From: Pterois miles
Lineage: Eukaryota; Chordata; Actinopteri; Perciformes; Scorpaenidae
Length of the DNA: 64,000 nt
Assembly (NCBI GenBank): GCA_947000775.1
Contig: CAMQGK010000341.1
Location: forward strand, 10,829,001-10,893,000
Direction of reading: 5' to 3'
Positions 1 through 13,443 of this stretch are shown one piece after another (within the stretch, counting starts at the first letter, position 1; the number at the start of each line of letters is the position of its first letter). Position numbers and translations under genes: made by a program. The notes below the pieces were generated by a model. It saw only the letters and a program-made list of their open reading frames with translations. It was not told the origin of the DNA and ran no database searches.

Positions 1-280
1 AAAAAGTTTCCTTGAATCAAGGGAAAAATAAAAATAACATGAAGTGAAGAAGATGGCGACCTGTGAAACAACACCACCCTGTAGATCTATATTCCATATG
101 GGCACTTCAGAATAAGACTACCATGCTGTTGGATTTAGAGCAGTGGATGTCTTCCAACTATCTTGGACACCACCATTAACTCGAAAAAAGTTCAAGCAAT
201 GTTAAATTTGGCACCAGGAGCTGGAAACTCCTGCTTGTTAAATCTACAGCTCAAATCAATCATCTCAGAGTCTTGTTTTT

Positions 281-299
281 TATATATATATATATATAT
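281..299 (+). repeat. Short (TA)n
   Basis: 19 bp of TA after a T run. Confidence 0.9.
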
Positions 300-349
300 G
301 TTCAGAAATAGCCTGTAAAAGCAGTAACTGCTTTGACTGAGAATTTATT

Positions 350-805
350 TAATTTAGTATTTAATACTCATCAATATGGGAGTGGGCAAATATGTTTGCT
401 TTATGCAAATATATGTTTGTATGTAGAAGCCATTTTCATTCACATATCGTGAGGTGAGATTCGAGGAACCCCTTTGAAAATGGCCATACCAGCTTTTCCT
501 TGCTAAAACTTGTGTACTTGAGTGTAATTTTGGTGCATTTTTAGCCTCCTTCGAGACAAACTAGTAGACATTGGTGATATACACAATCGGTACCAATGAC
601 TTCTTTAGGTTTTGTAGATTCATATGATGCCAGCATCTTCACGCTAACTTTAAAAATGAGCTTTCTACAACCTCTGAAAGATCAAATAGTGCCCGTGCCT
701 GACGGCGGCCCGAGGCATTTTTAAGTTGCATTAATGCGTTAAAATGGTGGTGTTAAAACAAATTTGCATTAATGTGTTACATTATTGTACCAACATTGAC
801 AGCCC
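350..805 (+). mobile_element. 'agggctgtca' TIR repeat, copy 1 (internally deleted)
   Basis: Shares successive blocks with the copies at 10285, 53402 and 59318: 'gggagtgggcaaatatg', 'cccctttgaaaatggcca', 'cggtaccaatga', 'ttcatatgatgccag', then 'gcattaatgcgttaaaa' and the end 'ttgacagccct'. It lacks the middle section present in copies 3 and 4. No coding capacity. Non-autonomous DNA transposon, probably hAT-like. Confidence 0.75.
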
Positions 806-2768
806 TAAAGATTTCCCAACCTGTGTTGTTTGTATTGTAAAATATGTTCATAAATTAATTGCTATTAATTGAGCAAAACTGTCTGTAAACCACAATCTGT
901 GGTGGCAACAAACAAAACGATTAACAACAGAGGTTGGAGGTTATCAAGGTTGTTGCCATAGTAACGGGAAGGTAAAAATGCAGCGACAGCAGTTGTAATA
1001 AGCATAACAAGAGAAATGTATGTTTAATGTTGTCTTGCATACTGAGTATCAACTGTTTAGCCAATATGCAATTCAAATTTAACTCAGAGAGCAACAACGC
1101 TATCTGCTGTCTCAAATTGAAAAAAAATAAATGCTTAAATTGGACAAATACTGTAAAAGCAACAGTCAGTGATATTTTCCTATTTCTACAGCTGTCCACA
1201 GCTGTGGCAGTCAAATGCAATGTCTGGCTAGTTATCAACAGGAACAAGAGAAATACACTACCAAACACCAAAATGGACCCATAAATGTATATTGCCAATA
1301 GCTGTTATTTAACTGGGTTATAGCGTTAGGGTGCCTTTTTCCTTTAAGAGAACCCTGGAGTACTTGTTTCTAATACTTCCACAGAACTGGGAAACTGCCA
1401 GGCTTTAAAATTGCCACCATCAATCAAGAGGTTTTAAAGGATGCAACAAGCAATTTCATGGATGACTTTTTTTCAACTTCTCCAACATTATTCCCCATCA
1501 GCCCTGTGTAGTATTGTGCCGTTTCTTCCCTTCATCCACTCCCGGTTCTCTTTGATTCCGACGTCACAGACAAAAAGAGTCTCTCAGTGGCTTCTCACTT
1601 ATTCATGTCCACTGACTTCTCTCTGTCTTTTAATGGTAACATAGCTCAAGCTGATTTTCCTATTCCCACACTGAAACAAGTTCATCTCAGAAGAGGAATA
1701 CATTAAAAGATCTGGAACAAGAGGTGTTAAGTTTTGACAAGGACTAGGCTTTACTTAAACCTCAGAGGAATGAACCTTGTCCTAGATTTTCCAGATAATG
1801 GACTATGGTTGCTTTCACAATATTTTAAAAATGTAATTTCACACCATTGTATCTGCTCCCAGGCCCCATTTAGATTTTGAACAATGTCTGACGGATGGAG
1901 GGCTTCGGTGAGTATGGGGCAGCTAAGAGAGGGGGGAAAGATACAGATACAGTTGCTGCATTTGTGATACAGAACCAAGCCTCTCTGTTTGCCTTCAAGC
2001 TGAGTATCCTATACAACAAACGGGTGAGGTGAGATCTAATCATTTTACCCCAATCAATCAAAGCTGAGCACATAAATGGATGTGATATGAATTCTTAGTA
2101 GGAAAGCTGAAAGTGCATCTTTGAAAGAAAACCCGTAGCAAGAAAACCAGGCAAAAAAGGACAATATTTAAAAAGTATCTTAATATTGATTCCTAGTTAC
2201 AGAACAAAAACAAACCAATCCATATAGTTGACTACAGCTGTCTACCATGTATACCATTTGGCCACAATAAAATCATGAGAGACAACGTTGTCCTACTTCA
2301 CACTTGGAAACAAAAAAGAGAGCTACACCATTAAGAAAACATTCAAATTATCAAGAGGGATAAGCATGGAAATGTGTTTCTGCAGCATATGGGATATTTA
2401 CCGAATTGTTGTTTTTCTCAGACAGTCCTGAAATGCCTGTCTGCTCCCAGCCATATCTTTTCAAAACACACAGGAGCTTGATACTTACACAGAGCACCCT
2501 AAAGAGATATCCCCAGGTCCAGCAGCTATTTTAGAGTGAACCTGACCCAGTATCTCTGTGCTGATGGCTGCTTTGATATACTGCAGAAGATTGTTAGACA
2601 ACAATTGCCTTACCAGAAAGCTGAGTATTAGAGAATATTTTGGGTCGTAGTCTTTTTTGCCATCTTTGTTTACATCTAATTTGTTCAGACTGTTGCGTAT
2701 ACAGCTGAGCTGGGTGATCAGTAAAGACAGCAATGGTTTTCTCAGGTCTGTCACGATAATTATGTGAT

Positions 2769-3150
2769 CGTACGATATATGAACACGACCTCGATCATTT
2801 TTACGTTGTCAGCTTAGCATAGTATATGGACATGGCCTAGTTAGTTTTTACGTTTTTGACTTATCGTACGATATATAGACACAACCTCAAATAATTTGTC
2901 AGCTTACCATACTATACGGTATATGGGCAGGATCGCCTTATTGTATGATTTATGGACATGACCACGATCATTTTACGCTATTGACTTATTGCACAATATA
3001 TGGACATGACCTTGATAGTTTTTATGTTAACTTACTGTACGATATATGGATAGGACCTTGATCATTTTTAAGTTATCCATTTATAGTAAGATATATGGAT
3101 ATAACCTTTACCATTTTTACATAATGACCAATGTATGGACATGACCTCAA
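2769..3150 (+). repeat. Minisatellite, about 49-bp unit, 8 degenerate copies
   Basis: The repeated unit is close to CGTACGATATATGGACATGA, then CCTCGATCATTTTTACGTT and GACTTAT. Copies begin near 2769, 2818, 2865, 2908 (shortened), 2941, 2991, 3038 and 3087. Divergence between copies suggests an old array. There are no unique spacers, so it is not CRISPR-like. Confidence 0.85.
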
Positions 3151-5384
3151 TAATGCAACATGATTTTTTATTGTATATCTTTTCTGTTTATTTTAATTTA
3201 GTTATTCTTTTTATAGTTTAATGGATAAACCCAAATAAGTTTCAACTGGAATAATTTATTGCTGGTTTTCACAAGCTGAGTGAACAGCCATCAACACCTG
3301 CCAGCTTCCTCTGCACACAAGGATTTTAAATGCATTTCTCTCCACTGTGCTATGGCAGCCTGACATTATGGTGTCGAAGAGAGTGCCTGTTAGGGCCACG
3401 GAGCAAGGTGACACGTCTAGCCAGGAGCCACTATGAGCCAACGGTGTCAGTCATGAACCTAAATACATTTTCATAAAATAGCAGTAGGAGTGCTTTTTCT
3501 TTTTCTTTCCTCTCTCCAAATTAACACACAATGCAATCACTGCAATCAAAAGCATTGATTTTAATTGGCCTCAATCATCTAAATCAATGATGATGCCAAA
3601 ACTGCACATATATTCTTTCTAAAGATTTAAAGAGGTGAAAAAAAAGAAAAAAAGGCTCATTCAACCCACTCAATTTCAGGATTTTGTCCAATTATTCTCA
3701 CTTGTCATTTATTGGGGGTGCAGTAAGGAACACCTGCTCTGGGACAAATGGTGGAGGGAAAATCTGCAGATGGACATGCTGACAGCGGTGAAGACAGCCC
3801 CACCGGAAAGTGATGACAAGTAGACACCAGGTGACAGATATTTGGATGTGTGTCATCTCTGGATCTGACCAGGCACTTTTATCTGAGTTCACCTTCACTT
3901 CCTATGTACAGATGCTACAATATGTACTACATCTAGGTTTAGCTGGGGGAAAAAAATGAACAGTGCAGCATAGACAAGAAGGATTCAAAATGATCTAGTG
4001 TTTGTGGCTCTACTAAATTACATGTAGCTATGATCGATTCATGCTGTATACAATGGTAGCTGCAGTAGCGGATAGTTAAGTCGCTCCCCTGAGACGTGGC
4101 TGTCCGTGCCACTGCCTCGTTCATCTTCACACAGTCTGTGTTGGTCATTTGATATTCATCAATTGATTATCATTAGCAGGACTGAACTTGCAACTGTGCA
4201 CCGTGTCGCGATTGAATAGTCAACTAAACAAGGTATTGACACATTTTAAAAGTTGTATAATGAGGAAGCCAATTACATTTGCTCTAACGAGAGGAAATTG
4301 ATCAAGACAGGCTCTCGGGTTGCATCAACGAGAAATTGATGTGAGGAAAGTGTGCGATGCTCAGGGCTCAGTTCTTTATTTTTGAGACTATTTAGCAGTT
4401 TCTAATGAGACGATGTCACCTCGCCAGTGGCTTTCTTAGCATAATGATGTCTTTTTTTCCATTCTGTAATTGATTTTGTCAAATGTTGACCCAAATACAA
4501 AGTGGACTATCAAAGTTCAGCGAGAAGGTGTAATCAAACAGTACTGGCCAGAGCTATTTTTCAGACTCCTCTAGTTACATCGTTTTTATCCATTTACAAC
4601 TCTGCTACTATAACTGGAATTCGGTAGCCTGTTTTCTGGACTGTGGTCAATTGTTTTCTGGGCTGCCGGTTATGGCACATAAAGGAGCTTCTCCTGCTGG
4701 CGGTGAAATTAGAAGAGGGAAGTCAGGTGTTGCTATAGTACACCTTAAAATCTGTCAGACAGAAAGCCAAGCACTTTTGATTAGGCCTCACCAGAAGTTG
4801 GGGCCAGGATATGGAAGAAAGGTAATTTGCTGATACCCTGTTCCCCCCCACAGTTAACTTAATTTCTGCATGCAGGGCAATTTGTCCTACCTGTCCAGAG
4901 ATAGGGAACACAGTTCAGCCTGCTGAGAGTACAGGCTTGGTTTGACACCCCTCTGGGCCTGCTGACACCTCTAACCACAAAGACCTGTAGATAATAACTA
5001 CTGTATCCTTACTGATGTAAGCAAACTATTCAGACCTCTGTCACCTTTAGATTAACTCCCCTAGAGCTCCATAGCAATTGGTTACAGAGTAGTGGTTAGC
5101 AATTATAGTGTCTAGTAAAATCATCACATCTCTTTTCAGTTGAGAGTCCTTGATCCACACAATTTTCATCTCCATTTCATCATGCATATGTAAACTGCAG
5201 CTATTTTCCTGGTAAAACAGGATCCGTAGGGGCCAAGGCAACGTGATGAAGACTTGTGTCAGGCCAAGTGAGCTGGAACTGATGGTGCACATAATTAATG
5301 GTCTGAAATAGACTGAGAATTAGTGCTGGGCTGGGATGTTAATTGACTATGATACTTGGGCTGGTGCCTCTCAGCCTGAGGCTC

Positions 5385-5560
5385 TTACTCTTTTCCCCCT
5401 GCTTTTGCTCTATCACTTCGCTTCGATTTTCGCTGTGTCCTATTTCTTCCACTCTTCGCTTTGCTTTCTCCCAATTTTGCCTCCTACTCAATTCCCCTCT
5501 CCCTTTTTCAATCTCATTTTCCATGTTTCTTATCCTTTCCTTGTCAGTCTCCTTTACCTT
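5385..5560 (+). repeat. CT-rich low-complexity tract
   Basis: Strong pyrimidine bias (about 175 bp) gives overlapping Leu/Ser/Phe-rich open frames in several phases, which I regard as non-coding. On the transcribed minus strand it is purine-rich. Confidence 0.6.
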
Positions 5561-6180
5561 GAAGGTATATGGGACTTCAAAAACAGAGTGAAAGACATGT
5601 GACGCACACTTCTCATGTCGAAGCAGCCACCTACACAAACTTTGCAAGCTTCGGTTGTCTCTTACGGGACAGAGAAGTCTCTGTAATGATGCCAGAGTTG
5701 TAACACTAATAGGACTACCATGCTAATGTGCACACACACGCACAGGAGTGCAAGTTCACAATGAATCGTTACCATGACATCGTCTTGATATCACCTGTTT
5801 AGCATCGTCTTCCATAATTCATCTGCTCAAATAGATGGCCTGTGCAACTCTGGAGCAAGAGTGTGCGAAAAGTTGTGTACTTTGATAAATATGCAAACAA
5901 GGTCATAAATAAGCTGGTTGCAGCATTTACTTCAACCTCCAAATTCCACTTTTTTCTCTTTCACAGCCACTTTTCTTTTTGAGTTTTGCATGACGTGACA
6001 GGTATAACAAGTAGGGTTTTTGCCGACACCAAGGCAAAAACCAAGCACAAAAACCCCAACACTATTTATTTGGGTCAGCCAGTGATTTGCTGGAACATAT
6101 TTTCTTAAAAGAATGACAGTTTCTAAATGTATTCCTACTCCAGCACTACAAATAATACCACCAATACAGACATAGCGGAT

Positions 6181-6775
6181 ATTAAAAGCCATTTCACACT
6201 AGCGCGAATTTTTTTCCCAAAAATTTGCACGGAAATTTATGAAACAGATTTTTTGGGTGCTTATGAATTCTTGAACACCTCTGCCGAACATTTGTACAGG
6301 AGAAAAAACACTGAATGGACCTGATTTCAGTCACTATTGGTGTTTCGGAATAACAATGGACCATCCCCTCTCAGCCCCCAATAATGTACAACAAACACAA
6401 CTACCCCAGCAAACAAATAAAGGACAATATGGCCTGAGATTGCTCAGCAGGGTGAATGTAATAAAGATGGTGATGCCGATATGCACTTACTAATGTTGTA
6501 TGTTGGTCACGGAACGAGGCTAGCCACAACAGCTAATGTTAGCATCACATTTGGGGTCCGAGTACTTTATGTATTGTGCAGTTAACATTAGCTCTTTAGA
6601 CATTTTCTGTCTGGACAGGATTTTGCTGCGAGGAGCACTATTGAGGAGGAAGGAACGACAATGCAGAAAATTCGCACCAGACTTGGTGTGCATGGTTGTC
6701 AATGTGGAAATTTTGCACATAGACTTTCCGCATTCCAGCATTTTTGCATCGTACTGGTGAAAAATGACTTTTAAA
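6181..6775. mobile_element. TIR element (about 595 bp), MITE-like
   Basis: The left end TTAAAAGCCATTTCACACTA mirrors the right end: the reverse complement of 6751-6774 starts TTAAAAGTCATTTTTCACCA. The arms agree over about 25 bp with small gaps. The interior has several short internal inverted segments and no credible coding frame. I do not recall a family name. Confidence 0.5.
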
Positions 6776-7095
6776 GGGATATTCCAGGAATTTAGTATTG
6801 CACTTTCATAAAGTTGGGAGATTGGCCATTAAAAAAAACGTCAAAACCGAAGCAGCAGAGCCTGAGATATTCTAACGTTTAGTCCAAAAAAATCCAAAAT
6901 CCTACATTTCCCATAATGCAACTTATTAGCACCTTTCCTTAGACCATCCCCGCCTGGTAAATGGTCACTTCTTTTAAACTTCAGTTCCCAGTAAAAAAAA
7001 AAAAAAAAAAAATAGGTGAAATGTTTTTTTTTTTTTAAATCTAGTTATACGTTATAAAAAACAAAAAAGAAATGTAATTACCAGTGCTGAGACTG
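6776..7095 (+). repeat. Dispersed repeat ('tagtattgcactttcataaa')
   Basis: Contains 'tttagtattgcactttcata', 'agttgggagattggcc', 'cagagcctgagatattctaa', 'acatttcccataatgcaac' and 'agaccatccccgcc'. These blocks resemble a frequent teleost interspersed repeat. It abuts the TIR element before it and includes A20 (6993-7012) and T13 (7024-7036) runs. Confidence 0.5.
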
Positions 7096-8032
7096 CGGCT
7101 TAGACCTCCACTTCTGTTGGCTGGCAGAGATACATAGAAAAGAAAAGCTACTGACACTTTTCCAAATAACTGCAAGCCTCCTTCCATTGAAAATCAGTGT
7201 GAGGAAGACATTATTTATGTGACAGAAGCGGCTCTTCTTGCTGCTTTTACATTCGGCAGATTTGAATGACGGAGTTTGTAGCTCAGGTTTTTGTTGCTTT
7301 TAATTGATTTTTTCATTAGGTGCTGAATGGCTGTTTTTTTGTATCTGTATGCTATAAACATTTCAATTATAAGGGAGCAATTCCAGCTGTCATCACTACC
7401 ACACCCAAACTGAAGACTGAGCCTGGCAAAGGCAGTTCAGTTTTGATAATAGAAAATCAGACACTGCCAAAGCCTCTCAACCATCATTAATCTCCTGCCC
7501 CAGTGCCTGACTCACAGGGAGTGACTGGTGATGGAGAGGAGGAGAAGCAGAAGGTAGAGCATAGAGGAGAAAGTGGAGTGAATAAGGGAAGTGAATTAGA
7601 GAGAAAAAGAGACAGATCAAAGGAAGGCTAGAGAGATGAGAAACTCGATTACAGGGAAGAGAGAAGGTGGAAAAGTACAGAGTAGGTGGACTTAGATGGG
7701 AGTTAAAGAGAAAGGGAATTCAAGGTATTAAGGCAAACAGCAGGAGCTGGTCTAAAGGGAACTGGCTGGACTGAAGATATATAAGGTCGGCCTCATCACT
7801 CCATCAGAGATTACATCGGGTCCAGATGTCTGGTTGTCCACACGCAGATAGCAATCACTGTCATCCAAATACCTCCCCCATCACAACCCATTACTCTCCC
7901 TCTCTCAACCACAGATGCCCATTTCCCGGCTATACATGTTGCCTCGTTGATGATCCCTCGGACAACACACTGTCGTGGAGGTCTCACCTGTCACTGCACA
8001 TGATCATTACCTCCCATATTACTAAGTAGGGA

Positions 8033-8055
8033 TTTTTTTTTTTTTTTTTTTTTTT
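8033..8055 (+). repeat. T23 homopolymer
   Basis: Uninterrupted T run; no SINE body could be recognised beside it. Confidence 0.9.
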
Positions 8056-10284
8056 GCATAGGCAGCTGTGACTGAAGCAGCCGCTGGCCAGAGCGGAGGA
8101 ACGGCTGCCATTGATTTGTAGCGCTGAAGGACAGGCTGAGGCTGGAGGCCTGGGGTTGTGGGGCTGAGCCTGCACCGGCTGTCAGGGTTTAAAGGCTGCT
8201 GGAGTTCTGAGACAGCTCAGCGTACAGAGGCATTTATCATCAACAAGGTAACTGGCTTCTCTGAGAGCAACTCAGCCGAAAAATGAACAGCTGCCATAGC
8301 TGCGCTCACAAAGACCCCGCCATCCTTTCTGCCTTTCACCGGCCTAAGTTCAAGGAAACAAGTCAGACATATTGCCATTCAAATAAATAACTACCCACAA
8401 AGAGACACATTTGTCTGGCTGGAAATAACATTGAAATGGAGGGCTTCCAAACTGCATACAGGAAGAAAACAAAAACAAATGAAAGTACAGGCGTCTGGCA
8501 GACATGTTCTGTTTGGACCGATCACTTTCTCCAGCTTTATGTAAATCTGTCTCTCTTACAGACAATACTTTGAAGATTAAAAAAAAAAAAAAATGAAAAA
8601 GCTGCCAAATAAGATGAGTAACCATCTATTTTTGAATAATCTGACGCCTATACGCTGCCTCACCCAAATATGCACAATCCGTGATATGACATCAACCAAG
8701 GCTAGCAGCTGCTGTCAACACATAATCCAATGAAACACTGCACTTAACACCTATCTCATTTACACCACATCGATCAATTAGGTGGCTTTCTAGAAATAGA
8801 CTGCAGTCTCATTTCACTTGACAAGATGCAGGTGTAGCAGTAATCAAGTATTTGGTGAAAACATACCTCAAGAGATAAACTAATAATCCTGTTCTTTTTT
8901 AAGTGGATGTGGAGTGTCTGCAATGCTGTGACTATGTATAATAGAAAGAGTAGTGCATACTGAAATTTGTTGTAAGGTGCTCACTTTAACAAGTGTATAT
9001 AAAGTGTGTCAATCAACAGCTTTATTATGAATTTCTACTTGAACTGGATGATACTTTAAATTCATTTTTACGACATTTTTTCGTCTTTGTCTTGTTGTTT
9101 TCACCCCACAGTCTGTGCATTGGTGCCGTCTTCTTCTACACGTCTGGACGGTTTCATCATCACAAGAGCTGCATGTAGAGTACTTACTATGTGTTACACA
9201 TTGAGCATCCTGCACTGGGATTGCTCTTGGGTCTTTATCACAGAGGCATTAGCAATGTGTGTGCTCCTAATCAATCAGGTGCCGGTAACCAGATGCCTAT
9301 TCTATTTCCACTTGAGAGCAGTGTGTATGGGGGGTCAGTGGTGCATCCAGTGACCTCCCTTGTAAGACAATAATTAGCATTCCCATATGGTTATTCAACA
9401 CCTTCAATGGAAAATGTTTAAACACGGCAGCACACTCCTGCCCTTCCATAGAAAAATCACCATCCTAATTCGATGCTTTTCTGCCATGGCTTCAGCTTTT
9501 CTTTGGATGTCCAGCTCGTGGTTTCCGCATCTCTGTCTTGCTGAAGCTCAAACAGAATGTGGGCCCATTTCCCGGTGCAGCGCAAAGTGTCGAGGAGGAC
9601 TGCAGATTAAAAAGCCTTCCCCTGGGTGTGCTCACCAGGCTGTTCAGAGCTGCTCGCCAGGGAGATTCACTACATACATTCTCTTTTATGGCCCTTTCCT
9701 TATTCATCATAACACAGCTTCAATTTTATTAACTTCTCCAGCCAAGCATACATCTTTGCCTGTGCCATCAGTCTTTTCCTCTCTATTTCTATCCATACAG
9801 CACCCCTCTCCACCCAGTTCCCCATGTGCTCATAAGCACACATACACAAGCGCACACTGCTATTCGCTCGCATGTATACGGAGTTAACACTGGGGAAGGC
9901 TGCGTAAATGGACACACTTCTTTCAATCCAGGCAGGTCTTTATCTTCCTGTTGGGTAAGTGTTGTTCCCCAGCTGTGCCTCGCCTCAACACTGTCTAAGG
10001 CCCAGCTGGCCTCCTGCACAAAATATGCTGAACATGAAAAACAGCTACGGGGATGCTGCTGAACTTTATTTTATGCAAAATGGAAAGAAGTGAAAAATCC
10101 TGTGAATACTGAGTAAAAATATGAAACACTGAATGTGGAACAAGTCAGCAGTCTGATAGTAGAACTATCCAAACTGAACAACAAAGTCATGATTCATGTC
10201 TTTTTAAATGTAATTTAAAGTCTTGTCTCTGCATCTTCATTTTATATGTTCGGCTAAAAAACACCAATCATCACATTGTTAAAT

Positions 10285-10683
10285 ACCGTTAAAGTTAACA
10301 CGATAATAACATGTTAACGCTAATTTGTTTTAACTCCTCTAACTTCTTTAACGCATTAACCCAACCTGTGACTTTTAGGTTGTAGTGAGCTCTGTGTTAA
10401 AGCTAGAGTTACAGATACTGGTATATACTGTACACCTTATATTTGAAACTAGAAAATATAAGGAATCCATCGGTACCAACCATGTTGTAGCTTGTCATGA
10501 AGGAGGCTAACTCCAAACTTGCGCTAACTTTTGGTGAGGAAAAACAGTCATGGCCAGTTTCAAAGGGGTCCCTTCACCTGTGACCTGAACGGACAAAAAA
10601 TGTGTGAACAATCTGATTAATCACGATAAAGTATGGGTAATCTTGCAATTAATCACGATTATTTTAATCGATTGACAGCCCTA
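10285..10683 (-). mobile_element. 'agggctgtca' TIR repeat, copy 2
   Basis: In reverse orientation: 'gttaacacgataataacatg', 'aaggaatccatcggtaccaac', 'catggccagtttcaaagggg', 'aattaatcacgattatttta' and terminal 'gattgacagccct'. Interior partly deleted relative to copy 3. Confidence 0.78.
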
Positions 10684-10727
10684 TTAAAGATTTATCCTAA
10701 AAATAGTTCATGAATTCTGGAAGTAAA

Positions 10728-10866
10728 GCTGTCAACTATTAAATTAACACATGAAACACTGATTGACATTTTTCACGATTTCTGACATTTTACACACCAA
10801 ACACAAATCCATTAGTCAAAACAAGTAATCTATAGATTAATCAACAATAATATTTAGTTGCAGCCC
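10728..10866 (+). mobile_element. Second dispersed repeat abutting copy 2
   Basis: The segment from 'gctgtcaactatt' through 'ctgacattttacacaccaaa' and 'tagattaatcaacaataat' to 'ttagttgcagcccc' resembles a teleost interspersed repeat that ends in TTAGTTGCAGCCCTA. It sits about 45 bp from the end of the preceding element. Confidence 0.5.
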
Positions 10867-12064
10867 CACAGGGAAACACACTAATAATGTTCAGTATATT
10901 GCATATTCAGAAGCAGAGTAAGGACATGTAAGGGTTTAAGATTAAATTGTCCCCAAGACCATGCATGTTAAGAAAAATGCATAAACTCATTAAACATAAA
11001 CGCATCCATTAAATTGTATGCAATGCCATGAAAGAGAGGAACTTTCCAATCTTGAGCATACAATAGAGTGCTGATGTGCTACTTTCATAGCATTACATGG
11101 CATAAAGCATCCGACTTCACACAGTTACAAGATTTGAGATCCGGTCTATTTTTAGTACTGTTTTTTTGCCCTTTCCCAAGGCTGTGTAAGCTCTATATCA
11201 GACACGGCAAGAAAGGAAAATTTCCCTGGTCACAGTCTTCTCCACCATAAGAAGCCGGCATATGTCCTTGAAACCAACAGGGAGGTAGCGTGGCAAGACC
11301 ACTAAAACTGCTGTGATGACTTGAGCAGAGCTTTACTAACCATGGCTGCACCGTGCGCTAAGAAAAAGCAAAAGTGGAAAAGTGGATGCAATGGATCCAA
11401 CCGCAGTCTCACGAGGAAGGTGACGGCACAAGGGCCATCGCAGCGTGAAAAGCTTTTGATGGAGGAGCTTTACCCATATTGTATCATGAAGTCTGATGTT
11501 TTTAGAGTGGAGAAAATGGTCAGTGTTCATGCCTGGGGTACAGTGTTTACTGTGCATCGCATGAGACGAAGAGATGTCTGGCAATAGAAAGTGCTCTCGC
11601 TATGTTTGTGCTTTACTGTTTTTAGCCATGACACTGAATTATTCAGTATTGCAACCCTATAGCAAGACAACTGGAAACCCACTGTACGTGATACAAAATG
11701 TGATACTGGGGGGAAAAGTGGGGGACAGTGAGTGTGTCAGATATGTTATTTGTAGTACTACCGATGGTATGACTGTCACTGGCAATACAAAGCGTACAAA
11801 GAAATTAAATTATTAAAACATATTGCACCTCTTTATCGTGTAGTACGTTGCTAGCACTACTGTATGCATTTTGGATAGAAAAAGTCTTGTATGTTGAGGG
11901 TCAGTGCTACTGTAGTTATAATTGGCTGTCATGTAACATGTGTACAATCCTGCAATATGCAAAACACATTAATGGGTTATTCATGCTTGTTAGTTATGCC
12001 TATAAATGGGTTTCATATTTAATTGTACATGTTTGTATGTATACTGTATATGAGCCTTTATACT

Positions 12065-12453
12065 AGGGCTGTGTATTGGCAAGAATCTGGCAGTACAATA
12101 CGTATCATGATACAGAGGTTATGATTCAATATATTGCGATATACTGCAATACTGAAAGCAAGGCGATATATTATTTCTTAAATCTAATTTTAAGAAAACT
12201 GTCATAGTATAAAGAGCCCACCACTGTATGCATAAAATCAGATGCAATCAGAACAGTCGGATCACATTTGCATTCATCAGAGTCCCTGTAACATTACAGC
12301 ACTACTTTTTGTGTAATCTGAGCCACAGCCTGCCACGACTCATCGCATGTAAACTATTAATTAAAAATCAATATAGTGTTTCTGAGAACCGATACAGCAT
12401 CACAAAACAAAATACTGCGATACTCAAGTTTATGGATATTTTCTCACACTCCT
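12065..12453 (+). mobile_element. MITE-like repeat rich in CGATA/GATACA motifs
   Basis: Starts AGGGCTGTGTATTGGCAAGA and ends TTTCTCACACTCCTAG. The interior has 'tcatgatacagaggttatg', 'atattgcgatatactgcaat', 'aagaaaactgtcatagtata' and 'actgcgatactcaagttta'. I recognise this as a common percomorph interspersed element. The AGGG...CCT ends suggest short terminal inverted repeats. No coding sequence. Confidence 0.7.
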
Positions 12454-12512
12454 AGCGAATTCATTTAGCCACATCATTAAATTGCCCCACCGAGGTTGAA
12501 TTGTAAATATAT

Positions 12513-12758
12513 GGTAAATGGACTTGCATTTATACAGCGCTGACCATTCAAAGCACTTTACACCACGTCAGCATTCACCCATTCACACACATTCATACAC
12601 TGATGGCCGATGCCCATCAGGATCACACGCTGATGGATATGCCTTTGGGAGCAATTTGGGGTTAAGTGTTTTGCTCAAGGACACATCAACATGTGAACAG
12701 CCGCTGATCGAACCGCCGACCTTCCGATTGGTCGCCCCGTTTACTGATACCACTGTGC
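12513..12758 (+). repeat. Teleost dispersed repeat ('aaatggacttgcatttat')
   Basis: Begins GGTAAATGGACTTGCATTTA, then 'cagcgctgaccattcaaagc', 'cattcacccattcacacaca', 'caaggacacatcaacatg', and ends 'ccgaccttccgattggtcgc' with 'ctgataccactgtgc'. This matches a very common fish repeat that often yields spurious predicted peptides. Confidence 0.75.
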
Positions 12759-13156
12759 AATAAGAAATCTGGATTTATGAAATATTGAATCCCAACATGA
12801 GATACGCACTGTGTAAGATGTTTTAGAGTAAATGAGCATTAAACAGTAAATAGCAGCATAGCTCTACAGATGAGACTGAACAATCTTAATAACTATCAAA
12901 TGGATATGCCATGATATTTGGTAGAGGCATTCATGGTCTGCAGAGAATGGATGCTAATGACAACTATTGTAATTACTTGTTATCCTGTAATCTAGTGCCA
13001 TCATCATATCAACATCTTAATTTGCCCAATACCTCGGTTAATCTTCAAAAATATATCAGCCTCAGCTACACTTTGTATTAAGTGTGAAGTAGCAAATGTT
13101 CGCATGTTAAACTAAGATGGTAAACATGGTAAACACTATGCCTGCTAAAGTCTAAA

Positions 13157-13443
13157 TGTAATATAATATTCATAAATATGTTTTCATTATAGTATACTCA
13201 CCTGAAACTAAGATGTTGTCATTAGTTTAGAATGAGCCCTTCATGGGGATCGCCATGTTGCTCCACATTATTTCTAGTAGCCTAGTCTGGACAAACCAAA
13301 CCTTTGGCTTTAGAGAGAATTTCATGTTTTGTGGCTCGCATTATTGCAGTATTGAAAAGGGAGGAATAAGCTGAGGGGTATTCAGTTGGTTGCAGTCTAC
13401 AACCACGACACTAGATGCCGCCAAATCCTACACACTGTACCTT
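13157..13443 (-). mobile_element. 'gtgtaggattta' MITE, copy A
   Basis: The reverse complement starts GGTACAGTGTGTAGGATTTG and continues with 'ggcatctagtgtcgtggttg', 'gcaaccaactgaatacccc', 'ttggtttgtccagactaggc', 'caacatggcgatcccc' and 'gggctcattctaa'. Same family as copy B at 34069. The distal inverted repeat is eroded. Confidence 0.68.

Noticed and set aside
2769..3150. CRISPR-like regular repeats
   Set aside because: Units are contiguous with no unique spacers, and the DNA is vertebrate; it is a minisatellite.
9387..9887. 166-codon plus-strand open frame
   Set aside because: No family similarity; the C-terminal part is a Ser/Pro/His-rich translation of CA-rich sequence.
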